Shown here one piece after another: positions 1 through 11,802 of a stretch of 64,000 nucleotides of DNA. Made by a program: the position numbers and the translations under genes. Numbering within the stretch: the stretch's first letter is position 1; every line of letters starts with the position of its first letter. The notes beneath the pieces were generated by a model. That model did no database searches, was not told where the DNA came from, and saw only the letters and a program-made list of their open reading frames with translations. The stretch spans positions 4,480,134 to 4,544,133 of the forward strand of contig CM035304.1 in assembly GCA_002900995.3 (NCBI GenBank). Direction: 5' to 3'. This stretch comes from Ganoderma boninense. Lineage: Eukaryota; Basidiomycota; Agaricomycetes; Polyporales; Polyporaceae.

Positions 1-2
1 GC

Positions 3-167
3 GCCACGATGACTACCGTCAAGACTTCCGGTACCTCGTCGGCCGCCTCTGGCTCTTCCACCGCAAAGGCTGCGAGCAGTGGCAACGGCGCGTCGACTGT
101 CCCCATCAGCGCTCTCACATGCGTGGCGGGTGTCGCCGTCGCCGTCTTCTCCGCTATGCTCATGTAA
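3..167 (+). CDS. C-terminal end of a GPI-anchored-type surface protein (partial)
   Basis: The frame is open from the left edge to a TAA at 165-167, so only the last 54 residues are visible. They are Ser/Thr/Gly/Ala-rich, a likely O-glycosylated stalk, and finish in a small-residue stretch followed by a hydrophobic tail (SALTCVAGVAVAVFSAMLM) with no cytoplasmic extension. This is the usual shape of a GPI-attachment signal in fungal wall and membrane proteins. The catalytic or binding domain lies outside the window, so the function cannot be named. Confidence 0.6.
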   Translation, partial: ATMTTVKTSGTSSAASGSSTAKAASSGNGASTVPISALTCVAGVAVAVFSAMLM

Positions 168-761
168 ACATGCTATGCCGGCAATGCAGCCAAATCACCT
201 TTCTCGAGGCACCGTACGAGGTCCCATCTACTGTGCGATCTTTCGCATCCCTACGCGGACAGTTCCCTCTATTCCTCCTATCTCGGTTCTTGGCTTTCTG
301 CTTCGATTTGGGTTTCGACAAGGAATTCTTGAATGAAGATTGTTTACGCTTTCTGGTTTCTTGTGCACGAAAAAAGAGAGAGAGAGATACGTATAAACAG
401 GACCGTGTGTTTGACCAACTACCCCCAGGTCTCCTGACCGCGCTTGCTCGCTTCGTGCGTCATACCGTACAGCTCCGAGTCCTATGCCCTACAGATCTAT
501 CGTTCGCGTTTGTGTTTGCTTTTGACGACCATTGCACGACCCCTCTCACGCGCGGATGTGTACTGTATAGGTATATAGCATAGTACTGGTCGAGGGCCTT
601 TGCTTTCGTTCTTTAATACACGTTTGTCGCTCTCCCCCAGACCCGTAGTTCCCTTCAGCTTGTGCTTGCGAGTCCCCAACAGCATCGTGTAATTGAGAAG
701 TGAGGACGCTCTTCAGAATCAGATCTTCACACCCAAACAAAAACTCCAGCAACGTCGGTTA
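168..761. other. Intergenic, no gene seen
   Basis: This is the 3' flank of the partial GPI-type gene. It holds a short GA-dinucleotide run near 376-386 and no open frame with recognisable similarity. The A-rich stretch near 738-743 lies just 3' of the minus-strand tRNA-Gly and can act as its Pol III terminator. Confidence 0.5.
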
Positions 762-832
762 TGCATTAAGGGGGAATCGAACCCCCGGCGGGTCGATGGC
801 AACGACCCAGGTTACCACTACCCCATTAATGC
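762..832 (-). tRNA. tRNA-Gly (GCC)
   Basis: The 71-nt cloverleaf on the minus strand has acceptor GCATTAA/TTAATGC with discriminator A. The anticodon loop is TTGCCAT (anticodon GCC) on a 5-bp stem GGTCG/CGACC. The T arm is GGGGG-TTCGATT-CCCCC, fully paired. There is no intron. The sequence is identical to the copy at 51966-52036 and differs at two T-stem positions from the copy at 33812-33882. Confidence 0.96.
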
Positions 833-1999
833 GTTGTTTAATCCCTTAATTACTACTTTATATCTCTATTATGGTGGAAAAAGGCCTGCCAGCCAGAGTA
901 CCTAGGCGTGTGCTGCCGAAGGCTATATAGCGTCCACGTCTTACCACCGACTTCGCATTTTATTGCCTCAGGCTCCAGGGTCCAGCGAGATGTATGTTTC
1001 TCACAGACTTCTCATTCAGACACTGGGACTAGGAAAATGCGGTCGGTGTCAGAACGCCGACCTCAGCAGCATCACTGCCATGACCGTGCTTTGCCTTGGT
1101 GTGACACCAAGGCAAAGCGGAACTGTAGGCGATCATATGTGAGTTAGGTACGTTGCCAGAACATCGCGCGCGGGCTCAGAAGTACTTCTGAGCGGTCCTC
1201 ACCGTTGACTTCTGCTCAATGACCGACAGATATTGCGGAATCGCTATCGCCCCGCCCGGATCCGGAGTGTATGTATCAGTCGAGGAGAAGAAAACAAAAC
1301 CTAACTCACCGTGTTTGTGACCCCCCGCTTTGTGGTCGACGTCTTCGCTAAAGATATATTCAAATATCGAGCCTTTCGTGCCGCTGACAGGTCGGGCTTG
1401 GCTTCGCCGTCGTAGGCCGTCGTCCATGCCAGTACTAGTGGCGCATTGAAGTCGAACCGCATTCGATGAGTGCTTGGCACGCTCTGTCTCCCGTGCCTGC
1501 TGAAATCAGTCTTGCAGGAGCCCTCACATAAGTAGCATCCAAGCTACCTCTCTGCTGAAGACGACATGATCGCGCTTGCCAAGCCTATCTTTCGGCTGCA
1601 AGGAATCTAGTCCCTCGGCCCTGGGCAGAGCTCAGGTCTCAGAGCCGAGCTCGAGGAGGTACCTAGTACGGGCGTTCAGCATCTCAATTCATCCCGACTG
1701 TGACCGTGCTCAGAGTCATGCCCGACGTGCTGCCCACCGGCGACAGCTCCCCGCAATGCTCCTTCTCAAATAGAACTGCAAGCACCCCTTCCTCGCCCCG
1801 TTCCGTTCCTGCTTGCCTGCATCCAGCCTGTCCTCCTGCAGTCACGCTCTTGGGACATCTCTCTTCCTTCCTAGCCTGATTATTCGCTTTTCGCCTTGCG
1901 CGAAGCGTCCCTTCCTGTCATTTACTGGAGAATAAGTGACCAACGCATACTGTCCTGGCTGCAGACCGCGGTACCCGTAGCTTAGCTCTTTCCCCCCCA
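833..1999. other. Intergenic upstream of the alginate-lyase-like gene
   Basis: No convincing coding sequence is seen. The stretch contains one perfect 15-bp-arm inverted repeat at 1088-1118, listed separately, and serves as the upstream region of the plus-strand gene starting at 2000. Confidence 0.5.
1088..1118. repeat. Perfect 31-bp palindrome (15-bp arms, 1-nt centre)
   Basis: The left arm GCTTTGCCTTGGTGT (1088-1102) is the exact reverse complement of ACACCAAGGCAAAGC (1104-1118), with a single G between them. The pairing stops at 1087/1119. It lies between tRNA-Gly and the alginate-lyase-like gene and belongs to neither. Confidence 0.9.
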
Positions 2000-3930
2000 A
2001 TGTCCCCAAGCACGGCTTCGCTATGGGCAGCCCTGACCTTGTTCGCATTCAGTGCGCCAGTGCTGTCGGCAACGAGCTATGCGAACGAATTCGTCGACCC
2101 GGATCTGATCCTCGCAAAGAGCTTTGGCAACACCACTGTCGAAGCACAGAACACCATCCTTCAATGGGCAGACGAGCTAGCTGCAGGAGGTCCATGGTGT
2201 ACGTCGCACAATTTACTTTGCGATGCGAACCCACTGTGCTGACACTTTAGGAAGCCGTCACGAACAAGACGTATACCGCGCCTTCGGGGAACAAACACGA
2301 CTATATGAGCTGGGCACCCTAGTGCGTTGCCACCTTGCTTCTCTCCGTTTATCTTGTATGATCTGATACGTCTACGCCTGACGACAGTTGGTGGCCGGAC
2401 TGCTCGTCTGTCGGTAACACGACGGAGCTGACCCCCCAACAAAGTACGCGTCCCATCCCGCACTCACAACTTAACGTCCCCCTGCGCACCATTTGACTGC
2501 TTCTACGTGCCTGCGCAGTTTGGGTCACCTGCCCGTACGTGGTCAAAGACGGCCAGTTCAACCCCGATGGCCGCCTGGTGAATGACGTTGGTGAGTTCGA
2601 CACCATGGCCAACGCCGTGCTCTACAACGCCCTTGCGTGGGCGCTCGACGGCTCGTCCGTGTACGCGGCGCGCGTCGCGAAGTACATCTCGACGTGGTTC
2701 CTCGACGACGCGACGTACATGACCCCGAACCTCAACTACGGGCAGATGCAACGCGGCCCTAAGGGGCAGAACGGCACGCACACTGGGCTCCTGTACGTCC
2801 TTTGTCATCGGATCTATCTTCGGAGGGGAATATACGGGCGGTTTATGAGGTCGTGTGCTGTGGAAGAGCTGACGTGGGGATCGCAGGGACCTGAAGTGCA
2901 TGGCGAAGATTGTGTCCGGAGTGCTCATCCTTCGGGGCGGGAAGGCTCCTGAGTGGACATCCGAGGTCGACACCGGCTTCACGACTGGACGAAGGAGTAC
3001 ATCCCGTGGCTCACGTCCGCGCCCATCGCCCTCGAGGAGAAAGCGGCGGCCAAGTGAGTACCAGGCGTGTCAGACCTGCTTGGCGTGCCGCATTCCAAAG
3101 CGGACGCGTTCCAAAGTCCGATCAGTTCTGACGTCACGCATCTTCCGCTACCGCCGCGGTGCAGCAACCACGGGACGTTCTACTACAACCAGCTCGCCGC
3201 GCTCCAGATCCTCGTCGGCGACACCGCCGGCGCAAAGCAGACAGTCGAGGAGTACTTCACCACGCAGTACATGTGGCAGATCGCTGCCAACGGCAACCAG
3301 GTCGGTCGCAGTCATCGCTTCCGCTCGGTCGTGCACTGACGGCATACTTACTTACCTGTGGGGTGGTTGTATGCGCTGCACAGCCCCTCGAGACCGCGCG
3401 CACCCGGCCGTTCCACTACCGCGCATACAACCTCGCGGCCATGATCGTATGTCGTCCTGTCCCCTCCCGCCTACCGATCTAACTCCGGTCCCGACAGACA
3501 AACGCGAAGCTCGGCCAGTACGTCGGCTACAGCGCCTGGAACCTGACGACCTCGAACGGCACGACGATCAAGGACGCGCTCGCGTACGCGATCACCAAGG
3601 ACCCGGGCCAGGAGAACCCCAGCGAGCTCTGGCAGCCCGTCGTCGCTGTCGGCGCAGTGTACGGCGACCCCGACGCAAGCTCGCTGCGTTCATGCGTGCG
3701 CACGCCGGTGGGGTGTACCCCGCCGACGCGCAGTTCCTCTGGAACCAACCGTTCTCGGACTCGGGGTTCGTCAAGGCCAACGCGACCGGCACAAGCACGT
3801 CGGGGAACAACGACATTGGGGATATAGGCCAGAAGGGGGCAAGAACGGCGTGAAGGCTGTTGACGTGAGCTCGCTGGGAGTGCTTGGGGTGGTTGTTGCT
3901 GGTGCCGGTATGCTCCTTCTCCAGGTGTGA
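2000..3930 (+). CDS. Secreted alginate-lyase-domain (PF05426-type) protein; reading frame broken
   Basis: A signal peptide (MSPSTASLWAALTLFAFSAPVLS) starts at 2000. The inferred exons 2000-2198, 2255-2321, 2388-2443, 2519-2792, 2887-3053, 3165-3300, 3384-3446 and 3498 onward give the family blocks WAPYWWPDC, NDVGEFDTMANAVLY, NNHGTFYYNQLAAL and GELWQP-like SELWQPVV. Members of this family are (alpha/alpha)-toroid polysaccharide lyases, and the substrate in fungi is usually unproven. The C-terminus ends in a hydrophobic GPI-type tail (GVLGVVVAGAGMLLLQV). Three one-base losses are needed to keep frame: about 2975-2978, about 3671-3675, and the G run at 3835-3839. Either the gene is decaying or the assembly dropped bases. 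The family call is firm, the activity is not. Confidence 0.8.
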
Positions 3931-4881
3931 GCGCGCCATGTTGTGCGAGGTGTACATCTGCCGGAGCGCGGCCGCTGTTGATTCATCTGGGTGAGGTGTA
4001 CGCTCGGACTCTCCGGGGTGCCCCATAATCCCAATTACTGGTGTACATGGGGGGCGCAAAGCGTGATAGCCTGCAAGTTCATACTAATCTGACACCGTTG
4101 TGCCATCTGCGCCGTGGAGAGCGTGTTCCATATTCTTTTCTGTGATTCATTGTGAGTGTTGCTTGCTCCAACGCTGTCATGGTCACTGAAACCTCTCTCC
4201 TTACAAGCTGAAACCATTCGAGGGCTCACGCGTCGTACTACAACGCATATTGCACCAATTGACTAGGCACGGACCGCTTGCAGTAGCCAGCAAATCGAAG
4301 TGGACCATTCCTATGGAGCTGATTGGGAGCAAGCGGCAATGTTCCCGCCGGCTCTTGTTCTTTCTGGGGCATTTACTGTGATCCCAGCCGGGGAGTAGTA
4401 CGTCATGACTTTCTAGGAGTTCGATCAGGTCACTAACGGTGCGTCCGCTACGACCCGACGGCATCGTAAGGACATTCCCGATGAAACGCCCCGTAAATCA
4501 CTGCGTGTACTGGATTGAGTCTTCTCCAGACATAGGACTTGGATGGTCAATGACCATGTTCTTCAACCGAAAGCTTCACGGTGCGTTTTCCACTCCTCTG
4601 AAATTAAGGATCCTGCCGTATTCCAGCTGTATAGCAGCGATACAATATTCTAACGTTTTCGGAGTACCCGCCAGTCGGTTTCGCAATCCACCGTTCGGAA
4701 GCTGGAGCATTTAACGTTATAAATCACAGCGGCGGCCATTGCTGTTTTGAACATAGACCACTCGTTGGCTCTCTTCATAGCGCATAGGGGACGAACTGGG
4801 CTCACTCTTGCCGCTGGCTCATCTATATAACGTCCAGCGAACTTGCGGAGCGACGAGACCACCCACTAGCCTGTCAAAAAC
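3931..4881. other. Intergenic, promoter side of the P450
   Basis: No gene is recognised. A TATA-like element lies close to the start of the downstream P450 and is listed separately. Confidence 0.5.
4824..4830 (+). promoter_or_regulatory. TATA box of the P450 gene
   Basis: TATATAA lies 52-58 bp upstream of the ATG at 4882, the usual spacing for fungal core promoters. No experimental start site is known. Confidence 0.5.
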
Positions 4882-7021
4882 ATGGTCTTCATTCTGCATC
4901 TCTACCCAACCGTTCCCTTGATCATCGCCCTCGCGTGCGTGCTCTATGTGCGCTCGGTCGCGAAATGGCGCGCTCGCTCCCGTGGACGTCCCTTCCCCCC
5001 GGGTCCGTCCGGCCTTCCGCTCGTCGGCAACATGTTCACCATGCCCCGGTGATAGGGCATGGCTCGACTTCCATGAGCTAGCTGGCCAGTATGGTGAGCT
5101 CCTACCGCGGCCTTTACGTAGACGACACCATGACTGACATTCCCCCTTCGACACTGGCAGGACATTCATCCACTTCCGAATCTTCGGCAAATCGACCGTG
5201 GTGCTGGACAGTCCGGAGATCATCCACGAGTACCTGGAGAAACGGGCGACGAACACGTCAGATAGAGTGCAGACCCCGATCTTTGAGATGTGAGTGGTTA
5301 TACATCGGCTCATCGCTTGTCGGGTGCTCATGGTCGACGCTGAGCAGGCTGGGACATGCGGCAACTTCGGAATCATGCCTTACGGTCCTCAGTGGAGGCA
5401 ACACCGCCGCCACTTCTGGCAGCACTTCACCTCTCGTGCGACGGAACAGTACCAGTCAATCCAACGCGCCGCGGCTCATCAATTTCTCGCTCGAGTGCTG
5501 GAGCGTCCGGCCCAGCTCAGGAATCACATTCGCTGGTGAGTGATGTTCTCGCTCGACCACGCAATGAATGTAGCAGCTCATTTGATTTTTTCTACAGCAC
5601 ATTCCTTACGACAGTCTTGAAGGTCGTGTACGGCGTCGACGTCAATGACGATCTGGATATATATGCGACGCCTTTCAACGTGTCAGCCGAGGGCATCGCA
5701 CAAGCACTCGCACCTGGCAAGTACATCGTGGAACTGCTTCCCTTCCTCAGAGGGGTCCCCAAGTGGGTTCCCGGTTTTGCGTGGCAGGCGGACTTCCAGC
5801 GCTGGCGCGCAGCCGTCCATGTCGCGAAGACCGTACCTTTTGCTCAGACCAAGGAAGCTATGGTGAGTGGCATTTTCATTGTCGCTCTGGAGGTGTGAGG
5901 TTGATATCGAGCTCCACTCTCTCAATTAGTCTCACGGGCAAGCACTTGACTCCCTTGTCGCGAAGACACTGACTGCGCCGGGAAACGCTGACGAACTTGA
6001 AGAGATGGCCAAAGGAATTGGACTCGTGAGTTACGAAGGTGAGCTCGGGCAGTCCTTTGTGTTCTATATATTCCCTGAGCTAACAAACATACGCCCGTCG
6101 CCAGCTGGAGCGGACTCGGTAAGCAGCTCATGATGTCGAACAAACTTGAATTCGCAAAAATTGAGATGTTAGTCATTTGTTGCAGTTCAGTCGTTCTTCC
6201 TTGCCATGTCTCTGCATCCGGACGCTCAGAAGAAAGCTCAAGCAGAACTGGATAGGGTTGTCGGCAACGGCCGCATGCCCGAGTTCAGCGACTCGGGGTC
6301 ATTGGTATACGTGAACGCCGTCATCAGGGAGACCTTGAGGTGGCACACCATTGCCCCTCTCAGCGTGTCTCACGCCGCTACTGATGATGACGACCTGCAT
6401 GGGTATTTCATCCCCGCCGGAACGGTTTTACTGCCGAACATATGGTCAGTACCGTTAATCTCCTCGCGAAACATCTGAGACCGACGTTCTCTTGTGGTGC
6501 AGGGCCTGTATGCACGACCCCGCGGTATACGAGGACCCACATGTATTCCGCCCCGAACGTTTCATTCGGGACGAGAAGCTCGACTTGTCCGTCCGAGACC
6601 CCTTCGCGTTTGTCTTCGGCTTTGGACGAAGGTTCGTCAGGTGTCTGGTAATCTGACCTTGCTGTGAACTGACATCGGGTTTTTTCAAGGATTTGTCCAG
6701 GGCGGCACTTTGCGGAGGCGTCGCTGTTCATACACGTTGCCTCCATTCTCCATGTGTTCGACATTACACCGGCTCTCGATGCGCACGGCCGTCCCATCGC
6801 CATAAAGCACAGCCAGACCCCCGGGTTTATTTCGTATGTCCTCCCCTGCCTTTCCGAAGATCTTGGGCGTTCTCAAATAATGCTTTCTCCATCACAGTTC
6901 TCCAGAAGACGCTCGGTGCACCGTCAAGCCTCGTTCGGCGGAAGCCGTGGCATTGGTCATGGCACATAGCCAATTGCAAACTACGACGGACACGATGGGA
7001 AAGAGCAAAGCGGTGGCGTGA
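4882..7021 (+). CDS. Cytochrome P450 monooxygenase (microsomal, class E)
   Basis: The N-terminal membrane anchor ([20 protein letters not shown]) is followed by the proline hinge [13 protein letters not shown]. Later exons carry [13 protein letters not shown] (helix C), the K-helix ExxR motif (RETLRW), PERF (FRPERF) and the heme loop [15 protein letters not shown], whose Cys is the axial ligand. Introns are short; the last exon follows an intron that ends just before 6899, and the stop is at 7019-7021. Such enzymes hydroxylate lipophilic substrates with a P450 reductase at the ER, and fungal families are used in xenobiotic or secondary metabolism. Frame problems occur near 5050 (one extra base) and at the borders near 5093/5161 and 5289/5348. 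The gene may be a recent pseudogene or carry assembly errors. Substrate unknown. Confidence 0.88.
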
Positions 7022-7528
7022 ATTGCAGCCGCCGTTCCTAGTTGATAAGTTCATTAGAGAGGTGGTTGACCGATACCGTAATAACAGCGCCGAGTCGACA
7101 AAGCTTCATCTCATATTTAGTTAGCCACTCAAGCTGGTACCCTTTGACGTCTTTGTCCATGTTGTCATGTGTAATATGCCATCAATCCGCTGTATACTTT
7201 CCGATGAGAGAAAATATGAATATCGCGTTTGTGTGTATCGAGCCATGACGCAGGTACCGAGTCCAGATTAACCGGGATTTTTGAAGCCCCTCTGGCATCG
7301 TGTCTGGGAGCTTGGAGCTTTGCATACATCGTGCACGGCAATGGCATGCAAAGTTCCTCCGCTCCCCGCCAATTTTCTTTGTTGAAACGCAAGTCTGAAT
7401 TTTGGAAATACGCCACGCCACCACACCAAGGAATTATCATACATTCTCTCCTGCACGAGACATTGAAACCACCAAGATACGGCCCTTGAACCCATGAACG
7501 GACCGCGCATACGGTATTCATCGAACAA
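7022..7528. other. Intergenic between convergent P450 and polygalacturonase
   Basis: This is shared 3' flank of two convergent genes. No open frame with recognisable similarity is seen. Confidence 0.5.
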
Positions 7529-9467
7529 TCATTGGGTGAAGCCAGTAATGCCGGAGAAGTTGGTGATTTTCCCAGCGCTGCCGCCAGACACCTTCAGCGC
7601 GGACCAGTCCCAAGAGCCTGTATTATACGAGCACCCCGATCAGGTGAAGCCTCAGAGTATAACAACTGCCAGCAGTGCTTACCGGTGCACGATCCAGAAC
7701 CGCAGTTGACCGCCACACGCTGCGCGCCAGAGTTAACGGTGAGGGTGTTGGTGCTGCCGACGAAGTTGACGGCCTGAACGATAGAATGTCGTGTGAGACT
7801 ATGATATAGGTGCATGACTAGCAGAAATGCGCACCGAGAGCTTCACACCGGTTCCGGGCGTGCCGAGGGTGTCGGGGTAGCTCTGGTCGATCAGGACACC
7901 AAACTGGCGAAGGCCAGTTCCGACGTTGCCGGAGTACGTGATGTTGGTCACGGTAGAATCTGTCGCGGATGCTTTCGTCTTGATGCGGAGGGCTTGGTCA
8001 CTATGCAGATGCGAAGGAGTACACATGTCAACAACGCGCGTGCTAAAATGCAGGAGACTAAACACCCACTTGTTCTGGACGTTGTTATTCTTGATGACGA
8101 TGCCGGAAACCGTGACATCGGAGCTGATGGAGCCCTAAGTTGGGATAAAAGCAGAACATCAGGCAGGCTGCATCTCTGGAAGCGGACGCATACGCACAAC
8201 AGAGATACCGTGACCACCAATGCAAGTGTTATTCTGGAAGACAATGTTGCTGCCCTTGTTAATCGCGAGACAGTCGTCCTGGTTGTGGATTACGCTAGAC
8301 GGATATGATTGAGGCCATCATACGGTGCGCTCATGAAATCAAAAGTAGCTCACCTGTTCTCGATGGTCAGGTCAGTTGTGCTGCAGTCAAAACCGTCGGT
8401 ATTGTGGCCGGCAGCCTTTCCATCACTCTTCGAGTTAGGCGCGTCTCCCGCCGCTGCAAACCAGACGCAAACAACATGAGCTGTATTTGAGAATCTGAAT
8501 CATGGAAACGGGATACGCACAGTCGTCGATAGTCAACCCGGTCATGGTCAACGCAGCCGGGTTCGAGACACTGTAGACACGTGCTGGAGAGTTGAGAACC
8601 TTGACGTTCTGTCACAGCACCCGCGTGGGATGATCAGTGCCTGCCCGGCCACAAATACATTCGAGAAGCGGGGAAGCACTCACGGAATAGGTGCCCGATA
8701 TTTTGATCCTGGACGAAAAAAGGTAAACCTTGTCAACCACACACGTTTTCGAGGCAAAGAACGTAGAACCGGCCTGCGTACTTCATCATGGGCGCAGGCT
8801 TGGTGACACCGCCATTTCCACCTTGACCATCCTGTTATCGAATTGGAAACATAAGATGGCCGTGCAAGGGAAGCTGAGGATTTGAAAAGTACCCAGTAAG
8901 AAGGACCGTTGCCGTCGAAGGTGTGCCCATTCCCGTTGACTGCACGCGCTCGCCATTAGAATAGCTCACGACACAGGTATGGATCGTCGTCTGGGAAAAC
9001 GCACAGGTGATTGATTTGCCGCTGTGAACTCAGTCAGCGCCCCAAGCCCATGATGCAGTAGGTCGCCGCAAGCCACCTACCTGACTTGGAAGAGAGGTCC
9101 GTCCCAGTTCTTGACGGCAAAGGTCACGTCGCCCTCTGCGAGTCAAGGATACGTCATCAGCGTGTACTTTTTCCTTGCTATTATTGCTTTTGCACCCGTT
9201 CTGCAACTCTGCGGTTGAAGAATGGGTTCAAAAGCAAGCCAGAACTAACGATGTACCCATGTTGACGGTAGTGCCTTGGGCCAAGTTGAGGTTGAGCGTC
9301 TCGCCCGCAGGGACGGTGAACGAGTTGATGACCACAGTCGTACACTTGACAGCATCGTCTACATCGTCCAAGGAGGAGATGGTTCCGGTACAGTCGCTGG
9401 CAGCGGGCGCAGCGACGACAGCACCAACTAAGGCGAGGAGTGCAGCGAGACCGAGGAAGCGGGACAT
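7529..9467 (-). CDS. Endopolygalacturonase (glycoside hydrolase family 28)
   Basis: Thirteen exons on the minus strand splice cleanly: 9257-9467, 9081-9135, 9005-9021, 8893-8939, 8782-8831, 8684-8708, 8521-8608, 8354-8453, 8198-8294, 8070-8134, 7835-8000, 7683-7773, 7529-7617. The secretory signal ([20 protein letters not shown]) leads into a right-handed beta-helix protein with all GH28 signatures: [17 protein letters not shown] (catalytic Asp pair), GGHGISVGS and RIKTK. It hydrolyses alpha-1,4-galacturonan of pectin outside the cell. The complete motif set and intact frame argue for a functional enzyme. One exon is only 17 nt. An exo-acting member is less likely because the sequence block order ([20 protein letters not shown]) fits endo enzymes. 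Confidence 0.95.
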
Positions 9468-9556
9468 CTTGTTGTCGTAGACGGGGCGGGCTTGGGGGTA
9501 CGAGGACCTGGGCACACGGGAAGTGGAGCACGAAGTCAGAACAAGTTGAGACCATC

Positions 9557-9563
9557 CTTATAT
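9557..9563 (-). promoter_or_regulatory. TATA-like element of the polygalacturonase gene
   Basis: The minus strand reads ATATAAG about 90 bp upstream of the ATG at 9467. The position suits a fungal core promoter. This is inference only. Confidence 0.4.
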
Positions 9564-11802
9564 GCACTCGACTCGGAGAAATGTGCGGCGCGAGACCGTG
9601 GGCGACACAGGTGAGACGGAGCCCGCGAGCCGTTCACCCGCCGACTCATCACACCCGACGAGAGTCATGGGCCTTCTCGTACGAGCAGCACATGTATCCA
9701 TGGTGGGAAGAGTGCGGAAAGAAGCTCAACAGCACGTACGTCGTCTGCAGAAACGGATAGCTTCTACTCTGATGCCTCTGAGGACACTATACAGCTTCAA
9801 TGAGAGAGAGAGTCCATTGGTTCGGAAATGATAAGCTTGTATGCCCCATGACTGAAGAGCAAAGAGCAAGTTGGTCGCTCACCTTGGTCCCAGCTAGACT
9901 GTCTTCATAAATTACCGAAGTTTACACTGTTTCGGGCGCAGGCTGCGCCTAACATAACATGGCGACGCAGCTTACGGCAAGAGCGATCATCGCAACCGCG
10001 GAAGCAAGCTGCAGGCTGCAGGCGTCTTGGGATGCTTGAGCCAGCCTGGCCAGCCGACGTGTAAGAACCCCGCTTTTCTCATACCAGCAAAATGAAAACG
10101 ATCTCACCTGACGCTGAACCTGACATTCGCGGGCTGCCAACTTGTATAGCGCCGCATGTAAAAGGCGTGTTGTTTCTTCCAACCGCTCCGCAGCATGGGA
10201 CGCGACCGAAACACGGGTCCCTTTCCTCATGATTCTTCCCAGCCTGCTATAAGATCGAGAATGCGCACCAGATTCAGTGAGCAGGTTGGAATCTCGCCAC
10301 AGGGGATGGTTCGCTGAAGATGATGGGTTTGAAATGGCACTGTGTAACCTGCCAACCAATCAACAGATTAACCGTAAGCTGCCCAGAAAACGATGAACAC
10401 GCCCACCTATATTTTCCCCAAGCTTCTCCGAACTTGAACCTGTTGAAAATAGCGCACGGTCCGCCCAACGGTCCGAGGACAAGCGCAACGAGAAGAAGAC
10501 ACTGCACCCTCCGAAGTTCTCGCTGCCTCCGCACGTTACTTTCCCCTCGGCTATCACTTGCCCCCGCACCAATTGCAACCTGGACAGCCCCGCATGGGGC
10601 CTGCCAAACTATCTCCGGACGCTTTCACGAACTATATCCCGGTAGCAATGTTGCGTTGTCCATTCTCCGCTTTGTCGACAGCGCGGTCTCGCAGCGGGAC
10701 CAATGAGGAACCTATTCGACGACAGGCCCGGCCCGCACGGCGCAGAGGACCGCCGCATTCAACGTAGGTCGTGTCAAGAGGTCCGGGAGGCTCAGGCTAG
10801 GGAAAGATGGTACAAGTTTGCTTCCTAGGCTAAAGTTTGGGATATATAGCGGAGCGCGATGCTTGAACATCGAGTGACAAGAGCAGAGGCAGAGATGTAC
10901 TCACGTAAGTGGACGGAGAACCTCTCCGATGGCGGGCCATAAAGGAGAATGGCCGACTAGCTTGGCCTCGGTGCACTGGTACTCGAAAGTCGAGTCGAGT
11001 CGGTGGGAACTTCCAATCGCAGCCTCGAGTCGGTGCAGCAAGAACCTTGCCTGGTCTATTGAATGGTATCTGTGGCTAAAGATACACAGGTAGGTAGAGA
11101 GATAAGCATAGACGATCCCCGAGAAGGCAGAGCACGTAGACACTAGTCGTAAGGTAACAAACACGTAGAGTGATTATAACGTACACGAAGTGCAAACAGC
11201 GAAGCAGGAATTCGAAGTGGAATTTGAAGGGCGAGGATGGGGGTTGGGGGGAGAGAGGAGAGAGCAGAAGAGAGGGGGGGAGGCGGCAGTCGATATGAAT
11301 GTAATAAAAATCGTAGACTTCCGCATCCAGTGTTCATCCAATGTGTCAAAGGCCAGCGGGGCGGCGTGGGAGATAGATAAGCAAGTGGGATAGGGCGTGG
11401 CGGTCGTCAACTTTTTTTGCGGAGGCGGGAAAGAGGAGGGTAGATCAAGCAAGTCGAAGTATGTGCAGAGAAATCGCAGAGCAGAGCAACTCGGGAGAGA
11501 CACGACATGATAGAGCAAGTGAAGACATAGCGGTGGAGATGATGAGGATGGCTTAGATGATCGGGAAAAAATAGACAGAGAGCGAGAGGTAGAGATGGAG
11601 AGGGGATGAGGATGGAGATAGGCGGGAGCTCCAAGACGAACGAACAGCCGCAGCAAGCAAAACAACCAACCCAGAGCGTACAACCTGCAAGCGCGGGGAC
11701 CGGGGAACGAGCACAGATAGAGATGAAATAATAATAAGCAAGACACCAAAAATCAAACCACACCGGCGAAACCACGCGTCAGGGCCGAGCTTAAGCTCGC
11801 CC
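9564..11802. other. Intergenic; low-complexity 3' flank near the right side
   Basis: No gene is recognised. From about 11215 to 11640 the plus strand is strongly purine-rich (G/A runs), lying just 3' of the minus-strand transcription factor, so it probably includes its 3' UTR. A minus frame near 9949-10359 ends in a hydrophobic tail but has no other support. Confidence 0.45.

Noticed and set aside
9949..10359. Minus-strand open frame ending in a hydrophobic tail (SAVAMIALAVSCVAMLC)
   Set aside because: No signal peptide, domain or splice partner, and overlapping frames exist on the other strand; the hydrophobic end alone is weak evidence.
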